64,000 nucleotides of DNA. Origin: GCA-2715645 sp042095375. GTDB taxonomy: Bacteria > Bacteroidota > Bacteroidia > Cytophagales > MED-G16. The notes under the pieces are model-generated. The model did no database searches, was not told the DNA's origin, and was given only the letters and a program-made list of their open reading frames with translations. A program made the position numbers and the translations under genes. The DNA lies in the NCBI GenBank assembly GCA_042095375.1, contig JBELBJ010000003.1, forward strand, positions 35,846 to 99,845, given 5' to 3'. Below, piece by piece: positions 1 to 8,770 of this stretch (position 1 is its first letter; every line of letters begins with the position of its first letter).

Positions 1-2009
1 AGCAAAATGAATTTTTCATGCAAACCATTTTTCGAATAATTACTAATAATTGAGTTTGATTTTGTAATTACAAAATCATAATCTTTATTTTCATATTTTT
101 TAAAAAGGCTATTGTATTCACCTATTAAAAACGTGTTTTCAGCAAATTGATCTTGCTCATAATTAGGATTTATAATAAGTTTAGTAAATAAGTTATTAGG
201 GAAATCATTTAATAATTTTTCTTTATATATATCTGCTATGTTGTTTTCATCCTCCTTTGTTGTTAGATAGAGGAGATAAAGTACTTCTGGAATATATTCA
301 GATTTATTAAACTCTATTAGTAACTTATCAAAATAATTTTTTCCAAGTTGGAATTCATTTAGTTGTTGAATATATATTTTTCCAACTTTGAAATATGCTA
401 TTTCAATTTGTTTTTTTAGATTATTTTTTTCAGTTTCTTCAAAAGGTATCTTTTTAAATAAGTTTTCTCTATTAATTTCATTGCTATTATTTTCTTTTGA
501 GGATACCGAAATAGGGCTTTCATCATTTTTTATATTTGTTTCCTCCATTTCAATAAGTTTAATTTTTCTTGAGATCCTCCAATTATCAGTTAATTTCCTA
601 TTTCCCCAAATTCTTTTAAACTCATCTCTTCCTCTTGTCATCACGACATCATTGTAAAAGTACCATGTGTTTTTTGATAAATTTTCATCTATTATTTCTT
701 GCTGATTATCATTAAAAGAAAAATTTTCATCTAATTTCTCCCTTTTTTTTTCTTCTTTTTTTAACCGACTTATATAATTATCAACTATTTTATTTATTTC
801 TTTTCTATCTAATAGACTTAATTGAATTAGGCTATCATTTTCTTCAATTAATTTTAAGTTTTCTACTAATCCTAGTAAGATTTCTCTTCTTTCATTAAGA
901 TTTTTATATTCTTTATTTTCTCTATTTGTATTATTTAAAGTACTATCATAATATAGTTTCGATATTTCATATTCTCTAAAATCATTATAATTTATTTCGG
1001 CTAGTTTCTTATAATTTAAATATTTTTGATCAGAGCTACTTTCACTTGACTTTAGAGATTTGTTATAGTTTATAATTGCTAAATCAATTTTATTTTGATT
1101 GTATTCAAACTCACCTATTTCAAAAAATATTTTATCTAAATAATTTTCATTTTTTTTATCTCTTAATAGCTTATTGAAATATTTGTAGATTTTTTTTATG
1201 TCATTGGAGTTAGTTAGTTCTGTTACTTTAGCTAAGTTCAGTTTTGTATAAAATTCTAATTCAAATGATGGATTATTTTTTAAACATTTTCTATAATATT
1301 TATAAGCTTCATTTTTGAATCCCTTTTCTTGATAAATTTGACCAATTAAAAATAAAATTTTACTTTGTTGATTTTTATTTGTTACCTCTTCTTCTATTAA
1401 ATTCAAATTTTTAATTACTTCATCATAATTTTTTATGTTTTGAAAAATAAAAGCAGCATTAAGATGAAATGAAATTTTATTTTTTTTATTCATTTCCACT
1501 TTTCTTAGGTAATTATAAACTTCGAGTGACTCTTGTATTTTATTATTTTCAAAATAACTTCTCATCAAGTAAATTAATGCTAGAGTACTTGTTTTTATAT
1601 TTTGAGACTTTGTATTTACATATTTAAAAGTTATTTCAGCATTTTTAAATTCAAAATTATATAATCTTGACAGTCCAATTAGAATATAACTATCCATAAC
1701 TAAAGATGATTCTGGGTGTCTTTGAATTAATAATGATGCTTTTTCAATTGCATTATTTGTTAAATCTGAATATTGAGAAATATTATTAGAGTCTAAAGGT
1801 GAGATTATAGGTATTATTTCATCATAATTCCATTTATATGCATCATAAATTATATTTTGAACTTTTTTTATATTTTCATTAGCTATGAAATAGCTATTAA
1901 ATCTTGCAGTTGAATCTTCATAAAACTGTTTAACTACAGATTTACAAGAAAACAATAAAAGTATTATTATAATTAAATATCTAATATTTTTATATATGTT
2001 AATAATCAT
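1..2009 (-). CDS. porW: PorW/SprE-like type IX secretion TPR lipoprotein (3' end off window)
   Basis: Partial gene: 669 codons are present and the frame stays open to the window edge, so the C-terminus is missing. The start at 2009 gives a short hydrophobic leader ending in LLFSC-KS, a lipobox for signal peptidase II. The rest is helical TPR-like repeats rich in Asn, Lys and Glu. About two thirds through the visible part is NTWYFYND followed by FKRIWGNRKLTDNWR, which resembles the conserved block of SprE/PorW, a periplasmic lipoprotein needed for type IX secretion and gliding in Bacteroidota (established for the family). The divergent neighbours, an M23 peptidase and a bactofilin, also match the usual place of this gene. 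The family assignment rests on the WYFYN/WGNR block plus context. The intergenic region carries a long inverted repeat. Confidence 0.85.
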   Translation of the reverse strand, partial: MIINIYKNIRYLIIIILLLFSCKSVVKQFYEDSTARFNSYFIANENIKKVQNIIYDAYKWNYDEIIPIISPLDSNNISQYSDLTNNAIEKASLLIQRHPESSLVMDSYILIGLSRLYNFEFKNAEITFKYVNTKSQNIKTSTLALIYLMRSYFENNKIQESLEVYNYLRKVEMNKKNKISFHLNAAFIFQNIKNYDEVIKNLNLIEEEVTNKNQQSKILFLIGQIYQEKGFKNEAYKYYRKCLKNNPSFELEFYTKLNLAKVTELTNSNDIKKIYKYFNKLLRDKKNENYLDKIFFEIGEFEYNQNKIDLAIINYNKSLKSSESSSDQKYLNYKKLAEINYNDFREYEISKLYYDSTLNNTNRENKEYKNLNERREILLGLVENLKLIEENDSLIQLSLLDRKEINKIVDNYISRLKKEEKKREKLDENFSFNDNQQEIIDENLSKNTWYFYNDVVMTRGRDEFKRIWGNRKLTDNWRISRKIKLIEMEETNIKNDESPISVSSKENNSNEINRENLFKKIPFEETEKNNLKKQIEIAYFKVGKIYIQQLNEFQLGKNYFDKLLIEFNKSEYIPEVLYLLYLTTKEDENNIADIYKEKLLNDFPNNLFTKLIINPNYEQDQFAENTFLIGEYNSLFKKYENKDYDFVITKSNSIISNYSKNGLHEKFIL

Positions 2010-2025
2010 TTTTAGATAACTTATT

Positions 2026-2064
2026 TATCTTAATTACTATAATTTAACGATAGTAATTAAGATA
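2026..2064. repeat. 15-bp perfect inverted repeat between porW and M23 gene
   Basis: Left arm TATCTTAATTACTAT (2026-2040) and right arm ATAGTAATTAAGATA (2050-2064) are exact reverse complements separated by 9 nt (AATTTAACG). It lies between two divergent start codons and its right end touches a candidate -7 box (2065-2072) for the M23 gene. It could be an operator or form a hairpin in the porW leader. It has no GC-rich stem and no T-tract, so it is not a classical terminator. Confidence 0.7.
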
Positions 2065-2072
2065 TATTTTTG
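2065..2072 (+). promoter_or_regulatory. candidate -7 box, M23/bactofilin/atp cluster
   Basis: TATTTTTG fits the Bacteroidota -7 consensus TAnnTTTG and lies 25 nt upstream of the GTG start of the M23 gene. No clear TTTG -33 element sits at the usual distance; the inverted repeat occupies that place instead. Confidence 0.4.
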
Positions 2073-2097
2073 TTTATTTGTCTATAAAGATAATTAA

Positions 2098-2964
2098 GTG
2101 AGAAAAAAAATAATTAATTGGTTACAATCTAAATTTCATTTTGTAATTAGAAATGACGCAGATTTGAAAGAAATGTTTATTTATAAGCTTTCAAATTTTA
2201 GGTTTATTTTAATTTCTTTTATTCTCCTTTTATCTTTTTTTACTATTAGTTTTTATTTGTCAACAACAGCTTTAAGATATTGGTTTGACCCTAGGTTTGT
2301 CGAACAACTTGCCAACCAACAGGTAATTAATTTATCACAAACTGTTGACTCATTAATTAATGAATCAACTAATAAGGATAATTACATTCATAATATCAAA
2401 TCTATTTTACAAGGTAAAGAAAATATAGATAATACTTTAACTATTCAAAATAATAAGTTAATAGATACATTATATAGTAGAAATCTCTCAATCGAATCAA
2501 ATTCTATAGATTCTCTTTTTAGAAGGCAATTCGAAGAATCTAATAATAATTATTTTAATGAAAACATGGAAAATAATTTTGATGAGATATTAAATGTTAA
2601 TCTTTTTTCTCCTGTTTCCTCTGGAATAATTTCATCAAAATATGATATTTCTAAAAAACATTATGGTATTGATATTCTTTGTAATAAGGATGAGCCAATT
2701 AAAGCAATTGCAGATGGGACGGTTATTCTTTCTTCATGGACTAAAGATAGCGGATATATCATTTCCATTTACCATTCAAATAACCTTGTTTCAATTTATA
2801 AACACAATTCAAAATTATTAAGAAATGTTGGAGACAATGTTTCTACTGGCGATATAATATCTATTATTGGTAATACAGGTGAACTCTCTTCTGGACCACA
2901 TCTTCATTTAGAATTATGGTTTAACGGTAAATCAATTAATCCTTCGCAATTTGTTTCATTCTAA
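2098..2964 (+). CDS. membrane-anchored M23 (LytM-type) metallopeptidase
   Basis: A 288-residue protein with a GTG start. It has a short basic cytoplasmic N-terminus, one membrane span around residues 38-56, a polar periplasmic region of about 120 residues and a C-terminal LytM/M23 domain. The Zn-binding motifs are intact: HYGID (H188, D192), a middle His in YKHNS and HLHLE (H268, H270). M23 enzymes cleave cross-link peptides of peptidoglycan; with both motifs present it should be active and not an EnvC/NlpD-type activator. The bactofilin follows 33 nt downstream. M23-bactofilin pairs are common in Bacteria and are thought to couple cell-wall cutting to a bactofilin scaffold. No in-frame ATG could serve as a better start upstream of the membrane span. 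Confidence 0.9.
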   Translation: MRKKIINWLQSKFHFVIRNDADLKEMFIYKLSNFRFILISFILLLSFFTISFYLSTTALRYWFDPRFVEQLANQQVINLSQTVDSLINESTNKDNYIHNIKSILQGKENIDNTLTIQNNKLIDTLYSRNLSIESNSIDSLFRRQFEESNNNYFNENMENNFDEILNVNLFSPVSSGIISSKYDISKKHYGIDILCNKDEPIKAIADGTVILSSWTKDSGYIISIYHSNNLVSIYKHNSKLLRNVGDNVSTGDIISIIGNTGELSSGPHLHLELWFNGKSINPSQFVSF

Positions 2965-2965
2965 C

Positions 2966-2973
2966 TATTTTTG
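2966..2973 (+). promoter_or_regulatory. candidate -7 box upstream of bactofilin
   Basis: TATTTTTG matches TAnnTTTG two bases after the M23 stop codon and 24 nt before the GTG start of the bactofilin gene. It may give the bactofilin-atp cluster its own transcript. No convincing -33 partner is visible. Confidence 0.35.
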
Positions 2974-2997
2974 TAGCTTAATTAAAATAATAATCAA

Positions 2998-3381
2998 GTG
3001 GAAAATTCTGAATCAAACAATATATTAGGAAAAGGAAGTTTACTAAAAGGAAATTTAAATGTTCCAGGAAATATTAGGCTGGAAGGAAAGGTAGTTGGAA
3101 ATGTTAAATCAAAATCAAAAATAGTTTGTGGTGAGACATCACTTATTGAAGGTAATGTTAATGCAATAAACGCTGAGATTGCAGGAAAGATTAATGGTAA
3201 AGTAAAAGTTGAAGAATTATTAATATTAAAATCTTCATGTATAATTAATGGTGATATTTCAACAGAAAAATTAATAATTGAATCAGGGTCTAAATTTAAT
3301 GGCGGATGTGTTATGGGCGAAGGCCTCGAAAAACAAAAATCTTCTAAAAATTCCAATTTGTCTTCTAGAAATGGCAAGTAA
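2998..3381 (+). CDS. bactofilin (polymer-forming cytoskeletal protein)
   Basis: A 127-residue protein with a GTG start. The centre is a regular beta-helix-like repeat of short hydrophobic strands with turning glycines (LKGNLNVPGNIRLEGKVVGNV, then IEGNVNAINAEIAGKINGKV), the hallmark of the DUF583/bactofilin fold. Polar, disordered tails flank the core. Bactofilins polymerise without nucleotide and form membrane-associated scaffolds. The M23 peptidase upstream is the expected partner. The last codons overlap the start of the AtpZ/AtpI-like gene by 11 nt, which suggests translational coupling to the ATP-synthase cluster. A long minus-strand frame over the same bases is an antisense shadow. Confidence 0.88.
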   Translation: MENSESNNILGKGSLLKGNLNVPGNIRLEGKVVGNVKSKSKIVCGETSLIEGNVNAINAEIAGKINGKVKVEELLILKSSCIINGDISTEKLIIESGSKFNGGCVMGEGLEKQKSSKNSNLSSRNGK

Positions 3382-3577
3382 TTTTAAATCAAAAAAAAAT
3401 TATTTAAAATATATGAATTTGGGATTTCAAATGCTTATTCTATTATCTATTTCAGGTTATATTGGTAATGTTTTTGATTCTTATTTTAAATTTGAATTTC
3501 CGTTTTTAGTATTTTTTTTCCCATTTGCTGCATTCATTACTTATTTATATAGGATATATTATATACTTATAAAATGA
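3371..3577 (+). CDS. AtpZ/AtpI-family small membrane protein
   Basis: The start is set at ATG 3371, giving 68 residues beginning MASNFKSKK; a longer frame from 3278 would run through most of the bactofilin and is not credible. The protein has two hydrophobic segments separated by a short loop around FDSYFKFEFP, the usual form of AtpZ/AtpI proteins, which are found at the head of atp operons and are thought to help c-ring assembly or Mg2+ supply. It overlaps the bactofilin end by 11 nt and the next gene by 4 nt (ATGA). Family assignment rests on size, topology and position. Confidence 0.7.
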   Translation: MASNFKSKKNYLKYMNLGFQMLILLSISGYIGNVFDSYFKFEFPFLVFFFPFAAFITYLYRIYYILIK

Positions 3578-3939
3578 ATAAAAAATCTTTAATTGAGAGT
3601 TTTTTTTTAAATGCTTTTTTATTCTTTATTACTTTAATTATTATTTATTTCAATTTTTATTTTATTCATCCTTATATTTTACTAATATATTTCTTTCACT
3701 TAATGTATTTTATGATTTTTTTTCTTTTAAATAATAAAATTAAAAACAAATTGAAAAGTATAAGGAACCTTCTGTTTTCAATAATATTAAGGTTTACTTT
3801 TTCTTTGTTTTTTCTTATTTCTATTGGCATTTTTGGTATTGAAAGTTATAATTTATTTATAATGAATTTTTTTGCTTTTTATTTATTATATATAATATTT
3901 GAAATAAGAATTCTATTAATTAATTTGCAGCCTACTTAA
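3574..3939 (+). CDS. small four-span membrane protein of the atp operon
   Basis: A 121-residue, strongly hydrophobic protein with about four membrane spans joined by short basic loops (NNKIKNKLKSIRN). Its ATG overlaps the previous stop (ATGA) and atpB begins 6 nt after its own stop, so it is translated as part of the ATP-synthase operon. Flavobacteria usually have an unnamed membrane protein here, sometimes annotated as ATP synthase subunit I. I see no diagnostic motif; the role in assembly of the F0 sector is inferred from position only. Confidence 0.6.
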   Translation: MNKKSLIESFFLNAFLFFITLIIIYFNFYFIHPYILLIYFFHLMYFMIFFLLNNKIKNKLKSIRNLLFSIILRFTFSLFFLISIGIFGIESYNLFIMNFFAFYLLYIIFEIRILLINLQPT

Positions 3940-3945
3940 TAATTT

Positions 3946-4944
3946 ATGTTGTCTAAAACCCTAACCTTCTTTTCTACTCTTTTTTTTATATCTTTTTTTG
4001 CCTTTGCTGATGCAAAAAAAAACTCAGAAGATGATAAAATAGATATTGGAGGTATGATAATGCATCATATTTTAGATGATTATGGATATGAAATAATGGA
4101 AGGGGTAGTTATTCCATTGCCTGTCATATTATATTCAAAAAAGACAGGATTAGACATTTTTTCTTCATCTAAACTTTTTGATAAAGATCATGTTGCTCTT
4201 AATGAAGGTTATAAAGGTTATTATTATGATCATGGCCATATTAAATCGATTGATAATTCAAAATCTTTTTATGATTTTTCAATCACAAAAAATGTAGCAT
4301 TTTTAATTTTAAATGCATCTTTAATTTTACTTATATTTTTGAATGTTGCTAGAGGATACAAATCTAAAATTTCTGCTCCTTCAGGCCTTCAATCTTTATT
4401 TGAGCCTATTATTCTTTTTGTAAGAGATAATATAGTTAAGCCTAACATAGGGAAATATTATGAAAAATATTTACCATATATGCTAACACTATTCTTTTTT
4501 ATTTTTTTTGGTAATATTTTAGGTTTGCTACCTGCTGCCGCAAATCTTACTGGAAATATTGCAGTTACTATGATTTTAGCAATTTTAACTTTTTTAATAA
4601 CTAATTTTTCTGGTAATAAGAATTATTGGAAGCATATTTTCTGGACACCAAATGTTCCAAATGTTATGAGAATAATTATTTTACCAATAGAAATTATAGG
4701 AGTATTTACTAAGCCATTTTCCTTAATGATTAGATTATTTGTAGCTATCACAGCAGGTCATATTGTTCTATTAAGTTTCATTGGCATGACATTTATTTTT
4801 CAAAGTTATTTTGTTGGAATTTTAAGCTCTTTATTTGCTGTAGCATTAAATATTATTGAATTGCTTGTTGCTGCAATTCAAGCTTATGTTTTCACAATGT
4901 TTTCTTCAGTTTATATAGGATTAGCTATTGAAGAGGAACACTAA
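3946..4944 (+). CDS. atpB: ATP synthase F0 subunit a
   Basis: A 332-residue subunit a with the Bacteroidota-type N-terminal extension: a signal-like hydrophobic stretch (residues 1-22) and a polar, His-rich region (MIMHHILDDYGYE) before the membrane spans. The essential Arg is present (R263 in MIRLF), as are AGH three turns later and the Gln of AAIQAYVF in the last helix. Unusual is the residue four after R263: it is Ala (RLFVA) where the family normally has Asn (RLFAN in related bacteria, N214 in E. coli). The gene is third in the F0 half of the operon, with c 33 nt downstream. Together with the c ring it forms the proton half-channels. Confidence 0.95.
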   Translation: MLSKTLTFFSTLFFISFFAFADAKKNSEDDKIDIGGMIMHHILDDYGYEIMEGVVIPLPVILYSKKTGLDIFSSSKLFDKDHVALNEGYKGYYYDHGHIKSIDNSKSFYDFSITKNVAFLILNASLILLIFLNVARGYKSKISAPSGLQSLFEPIILFVRDNIVKPNIGKYYEKYLPYMLTLFFFIFFGNILGLLPAAANLTGNIAVTMILAILTFLITNFSGNKNYWKHIFWTPNVPNVMRIIILPIEIIGVFTKPFSLMIRLFVAITAGHIVLLSFIGMTFIFQSYFVGILSSLFAVALNIIELLVAAIQAYVFTMFSSVYIGLAIEEEH

Positions 4945-4977
4945 AATTTTTTATGTTAAACTTTAAAATTGATAATT

Positions 4978-5241
4978 ATGATTGGTTTATTAATACTTGA
5001 TATGAGTACAGCTCTTTTAGGTGCCGCTGTTGGTGCTGGACTAGCTGCTGTTGGAGCAGGTATAGGAATTGGTATAATTGGCGGTAATGCTATGACTGCA
5101 ATTGCTAGACAACCTGACGCTTATGACAAAATATTTCCAACTATGTTAATTATTGCTGCTCTTGTTGAGGTTATTGCTCTTGTTGGATCATTAGTTGCAA
5201 TGTTAATTGTATTTGGGGCTATTCCTGAAACATATTTATAA
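4978..5241 (+). CDS. atpE: ATP synthase F0 subunit c
   Basis: An 87-residue hairpin of two membrane helices. I use ATG 4978 as the start; a TTG three codons upstream and an ATG (MSTALLG) nine residues in are alternatives. The polar loop has ARQPDA, and the ion-binding carboxylate is E64 in ALVEVIALVG. The first helix is glycine-rich (GAGIGIGIIGG) and has a hydrophobic residue at the place where Na+-type c subunits carry Gln; the residues after E64 are Val-Ile, not Ser/Thr. This points to H+ rather than Na+ coupling, which matters because a Na+ pump is encoded just downstream. Confidence 0.95.
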   Translation: MIGLLILDMSTALLGAAVGAGLAAVGAGIGIGIIGGNAMTAIARQPDAYDKIFPTMLIIAALVEVIALVGSLVAMLIVFGAIPETYL

Positions 5242-5255
5242 TAAGTTAAATTGAT

Positions 5256-5756
5256 ATGGATTTATTAACTCCTGGTGTAGGACTTATTTTCTGGCAGTTA
5301 TTAATATTTGGATTGCTTTTTTTGTTTTTATCCAAATATGCTTGGGGACCTATTACAAAATCATTAAAGGAAAGAGAAAAATTTATTAGTGATTCTATAA
5401 AATCTGCTGAAATAGCTGAAAAAGAGTTAGAAAAATTAAATGAAAAAAACAAAGAGCTCGTGAAAGAAGCTAGGAAAGAAAGAGAAAAAATTCTATTAGA
5501 GGCTAAGTCTATTTCTAATTCTATAAAGAATTTAGCGAAAGAGGATGCTTCTAAAATCACTGATAAAATGATTGATGATGCAAAAAAAATGATTGAATCT
5601 GAAAAGATGTCAGCAATTAAAGAAGTTAAAGTTTTAGTTGCATCATTATCTTTAGAGATTGCTGAAAAAGTTATAGAGAAGAATCTAAAAAATGAATCTT
5701 CACAAAAAAAACTTGTTAGTGATTTAATTGATAAGATGAAAATTGAGAAAAATTAA
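5256..5756 (+). CDS. atpF: ATP synthase F0 subunit b
   Basis: A 166-residue b subunit: one N-terminal membrane helix (residues about 6-26, LIFWQLLIFGLLFLFLSK) followed by a long charged alpha-helix typical of the peripheral stalk dimer. The segment WGPITKSLKEREKFI just after the membrane is characteristic of bacterial b subunits. The stop codon overlaps the atpH start by one base (TAATG), the usual coupling of stalk subunits. The antisense frame over its first part is a shadow. Confidence 0.93.
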   Translation: MDLLTPGVGLIFWQLLIFGLLFLFLSKYAWGPITKSLKEREKFISDSIKSAEIAEKELEKLNEKNKELVKEARKEREKILLEAKSISNSIKNLAKEDASKITDKMIDDAKKMIESEKMSAIKEVKVLVASLSLEIAEKVIEKNLKNESSQKKLVSDLIDKMKIEKN

Positions 5757-6295
5757 TGTTTGATCATAGAGCTTCTATAAGATATGCTAAACCTTTAATT
5801 GATTTATCAATTTCAAAGGGTATTGTTGAAGATGTTTGCAAAGATGTTAATCTGTTTTTAGATACTTGCAAAAACAATTATGATTTTTCGTTAATGCTTA
5901 AAAACCCTATTATTCCTTTAAATAAGAAAGTAGATATTCTTAGGAATATATTTTCACAAATCTTTCATGACTTAACCTTAAATACATTTGTAAAAATTAT
6001 TTATAATAACCGAGATCATATACTTGAAAATATATGTAAAAAATTTCTTGAGTTATATAATAAACACAAGAACATTCAAGATGTTACTCTTACTTCTGCT
6101 ATTAGATTAGATAAGTCATCTTTAGAAACAATTAAATCTAAATTAACTAAATTAACTTCTAGAACTATATCAATTAATCAAAAAATAAATTCAAATATAT
6201 TAGGGGGTTTTATTTTAAAACTTGATGATAAAATGTACGATGCAAGCTATAGAACTAAATTAAAAAATATTAAAAAAACGTTGTTAAACAATTAA
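5756..6295 (+). CDS. atpH: ATP synthase F1 subunit delta
   Basis: A 179-residue delta (OSCP) subunit linking the peripheral stalk to the alpha subunits. It starts with the typical ASIRYAKPLIDLSISKG and has an N-terminal helical bundle. The C-terminal part ends with the family signature around ILGGFILKLDDKMYDASYRTKL. It starts on the last base of atpF and ends 11 nt before atpA. Confidence 0.93.
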   Translation: MFDHRASIRYAKPLIDLSISKGIVEDVCKDVNLFLDTCKNNYDFSLMLKNPIIPLNKKVDILRNIFSQIFHDLTLNTFVKIIYNNRDHILENICKKFLELYNKHKNIQDVTLTSAIRLDKSSLETIKSKLTKLTSRTISINQKINSNILGGFILKLDDKMYDASYRTKLKNIKKTLLNN

Positions 6296-6306
6296 ATTAA
6301 ATTAAA

Positions 6307-7887
6307 ATGTCAGAAATCAGACCAGATGAAATATCCTCCATAATTAGAGATCAATTATCTAACTCTAAATCATCAACTCAGTTAGAAGAGACGGGAACTA
6401 TTTTGCAAATAGGTGATGGTGTAGCAAGAATTTATGGATTAACTAATGCTCAGGCAGGAGAAATAATAGAGTTTGAAAATGGTACCAAAGGACTTGTTTT
6501 AAACTTAGAAGAAGATAATGTTGGCTCTGTACTTATGGGTGATTATAGTGACCTAAAAGAAGGGGATTCCGTTAAAAGAACAAAAAAAATAGCATCTATT
6601 AAAGTAGGTGATGGAATGTGTGGTAGAGTAGTTGATACTTTAGGTAATCCAATAGATGGAAAAGGCACAATCAAAGGTAAACTTTATGATATGCCTTTAG
6701 AGAGAAAAGCACCTGGAGTAATATATAGAGAACCTGTAGCAGAACCTCTTCAAACAGGTATAAAAGCAATTGATTCAATGATACCAATAGGTAGAGGCCA
6801 GAGAGAGTTAATTATTGGTGATAGACAAACTGGTAAAACTGCTGTTGCAATTGATACAATTCTAAATCAAAAGGAATTTTATGATAAAGGAAATCCAGTT
6901 TATTGTATATATGTTGCTGTAGGTCAAAAAGCCTCAACAGTTGCACAGGTAGCAACAATTTTAGAAAAAAATGGAGCATTACCATATACAGTTGTTGTTT
7001 CTGCTCCTTCATCTATTCCTGCTCCAATGCAATTTTTTTCCCCTTTTACTGGAGCTTCTATTGGAGAATATTTTAGGGATACTGGAAGAGCTGCTCTTGT
7101 TATATATGATGATTTGTCTAAACAAGCAGTTTCTTATAGAGAGGTTTCTTTACTTTTAAGAAGACCACCAGGTAGAGAAGCATATCCAGGAGATGTATTT
7201 TATTTACATTCAAGATTATTAGAAAGAGCTGCAAAAATTATTAATAACGATAAGTTAGCTTCTGAAATGAATGATCTTCCTGATTCATTAAAAAAGGATG
7301 TAAAAGGAGGAGGGTCATTAACTGCTTTGCCAATTATTGAAACCCAAGAAGGAGATGTTTCCGCTTATATTCCAACAAATGTTATTTCGATTACAGATGG
7401 TCAGATATTTCTAGAGTCTAATCTATTTAATTCCGGTATTAGGCCAGCTATAAATGTTGGAATTTCTGTTTCCAGAGTTGGTGGTAATGCGCAAATTAAA
7501 TCTATGAAAAAAATATGTGGTTCTCTTAAGCTAGATCAAGCTGCTTTTAGAGAATTAGAAGCTTTTTCTAAATTTGGATCTGATTTAGATGCTGCTACTC
7601 AACTTGTTATAGACAGGGGAAGAACTAATCAAGAAATACTTAAACAAAATCAATATTCTCCACTTAGAGTTGATGAACAAATAGCTGTTATTTATTGTTC
7701 ATCTAATGGTTTTTTTGATGGGGTTGATTTAAAAAATATATCTAAGCTCGAAAAAGAATATTTAGATACTGTTAATTCTAAACATAAAAATTTGTTAGAT
7801 GAACTTGCGGAAGGGAAGGTAAATGAAAAAAGTTTAGAAAAACTTGGAGAAGTTGCAAAAAAAATATCTTCAAACTATAAGAGCTAA
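6307..7887 (+). CDS. atpA: ATP synthase F1 subunit alpha
   Basis: A 526-residue alpha subunit of normal length. The P-loop is GDRQTGKT at residues 171-178 (K177), and the ATP synthase alpha/beta signature PAINVGISVSRVGG is present. Order of parts: beta-barrel N-domain, nucleotide-binding domain, helical C-domain. Catalytic sites lie on subunit beta, which is not encoded in this cluster; in Bacteroidota atpD-atpC are usually elsewhere. Downstream atpG follows after 9 nt. Frames on both strands inside the gene are shadows. Confidence 0.97.
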   Translation: MSEIRPDEISSIIRDQLSNSKSSTQLEETGTILQIGDGVARIYGLTNAQAGEIIEFENGTKGLVLNLEEDNVGSVLMGDYSDLKEGDSVKRTKKIASIKVGDGMCGRVVDTLGNPIDGKGTIKGKLYDMPLERKAPGVIYREPVAEPLQTGIKAIDSMIPIGRGQRELIIGDRQTGKTAVAIDTILNQKEFYDKGNPVYCIYVAVGQKASTVAQVATILEKNGALPYTVVVSAPSSIPAPMQFFSPFTGASIGEYFRDTGRAALVIYDDLSKQAVSYREVSLLLRRPPGREAYPGDVFYLHSRLLERAAKIINNDKLASEMNDLPDSLKKDVKGGGSLTALPIIETQEGDVSAYIPTNVISITDGQIFLESNLFNSGIRPAINVGISVSRVGGNAQIKSMKKICGSLKLDQAAFRELEAFSKFGSDLDAATQLVIDRGRTNQEILKQNQYSPLRVDEQIAVIYCSSNGFFDGVDLKNISKLEKEYLDTVNSKHKNLLDELAEGKVNEKSLEKLGEVAKKISSNYKS

Positions 7888-7896
7888 TTATAATAT

Positions 7897-8769
7897 ATGG
7901 CGAGTTTAAAAGAAGTTAAAAGTAGAATACTATCTGTTAATTCCACACAGCAGATAACAAAAGCCATGAAGATGGTAGCAGCTGCTAAGTTAAGACGTGC
8001 ACAAGATAGAGTTATTCAATTAAGACCTTATTCAGATAAACTTCGAACTATATTAAATAATTTAAGTTCAAGCTCTGGAAGCGATTCAAAATTTTTAGAA
8101 GAAAGAAAAATCAATAAAGCTTTATTAATTGTGGTTGGTTCAGATAAAGGTCTTTGCGGAAGCTTCAATAGTTCTGTAATTAAATTTACCAATCAGTTAA
8201 TTGATAATAATTATAAAAAACTTTATGAAAATAAAAAACTAACAATTTTACCTATTGGTAATAAAATGTTTGACCATTACAGAAAAAGAAACTTTGTAAT
8301 TTTAGATAAGTTTTGGTCAATATTAAAAAAATCTAGTTATGATGATGTTGTCGATATTTCAAATTTTTTAATGAATGAATTTATTTTAGAAAATTATGAT
8401 AAAATTGATATTATTTTTAACGAATTTAAAAATGTTGCAGTTCAAAACACTATGGTATCTAACTTTTTGCCAGTTAATAAAGAAAATGATGATGATAATA
8501 ACGACACTAATTATATATTTGAACCAAACCAAAAAGATATTTTAAATAAGTTAATTCCTAAAGCTCTAAGTGCAAATTTGTTTAAAACAATACTTGAATC
8601 TAATGCTTCTGAGCAAGGTGCTAGGATGACAGCCATGAGTCAAGCTACCGATAATGCTACCGAATTATTAAAGGAATTAAAACTATCATATAATAGGTCT
8701 CGTCAAGCTGCTATTACTAAAGAAATTCTAGAAATTGTAGGTGGAGCTGAAGCTTTAAACGCTAATTAA
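7897..8769 (+). CDS. atpG: ATP synthase F1 subunit gamma
   Basis: A 290-residue rotor-shaft subunit. The N-terminal helix carries the conserved RILSVNSTQQITKAMKMVAA and the C-terminal helix ends with YNRSRQAAITKEILEIVGGA; these two form the coiled coil inside the alpha3beta3 head. An Asp/Asn-rich stretch (ENDDDNNDTN, near residues 206-216) extends a surface loop. It is the last gene of the atp cluster, and the convergent GNAT gene ends one base after it, so no room remains for an intergenic terminator. Confidence 0.96.
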   Translation: MASLKEVKSRILSVNSTQQITKAMKMVAAAKLRRAQDRVIQLRPYSDKLRTILNNLSSSSGSDSKFLEERKINKALLIVVGSDKGLCGSFNSSVIKFTNQLIDNNYKKLYENKKLTILPIGNKMFDHYRKRNFVILDKFWSILKKSSYDDVVDISNFLMNEFILENYDKIDIIFNEFKNVAVQNTMVSNFLPVNKENDDDNNDTNYIFEPNQKDILNKLIPKALSANLFKTILESNASEQGARMTAMSQATDNATELLKELKLSYNRSRQAAITKEILEIVGGAEALNAN

Positions 8770-8770
8770 T

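Noticed and set aside
2994..3377. 127-codon minus-strand frame over the bactofilin gene
   Set aside because: Same length and exactly antisense to the bactofilin; no family resemblance; the sense frame has clear beta-helix repeats.
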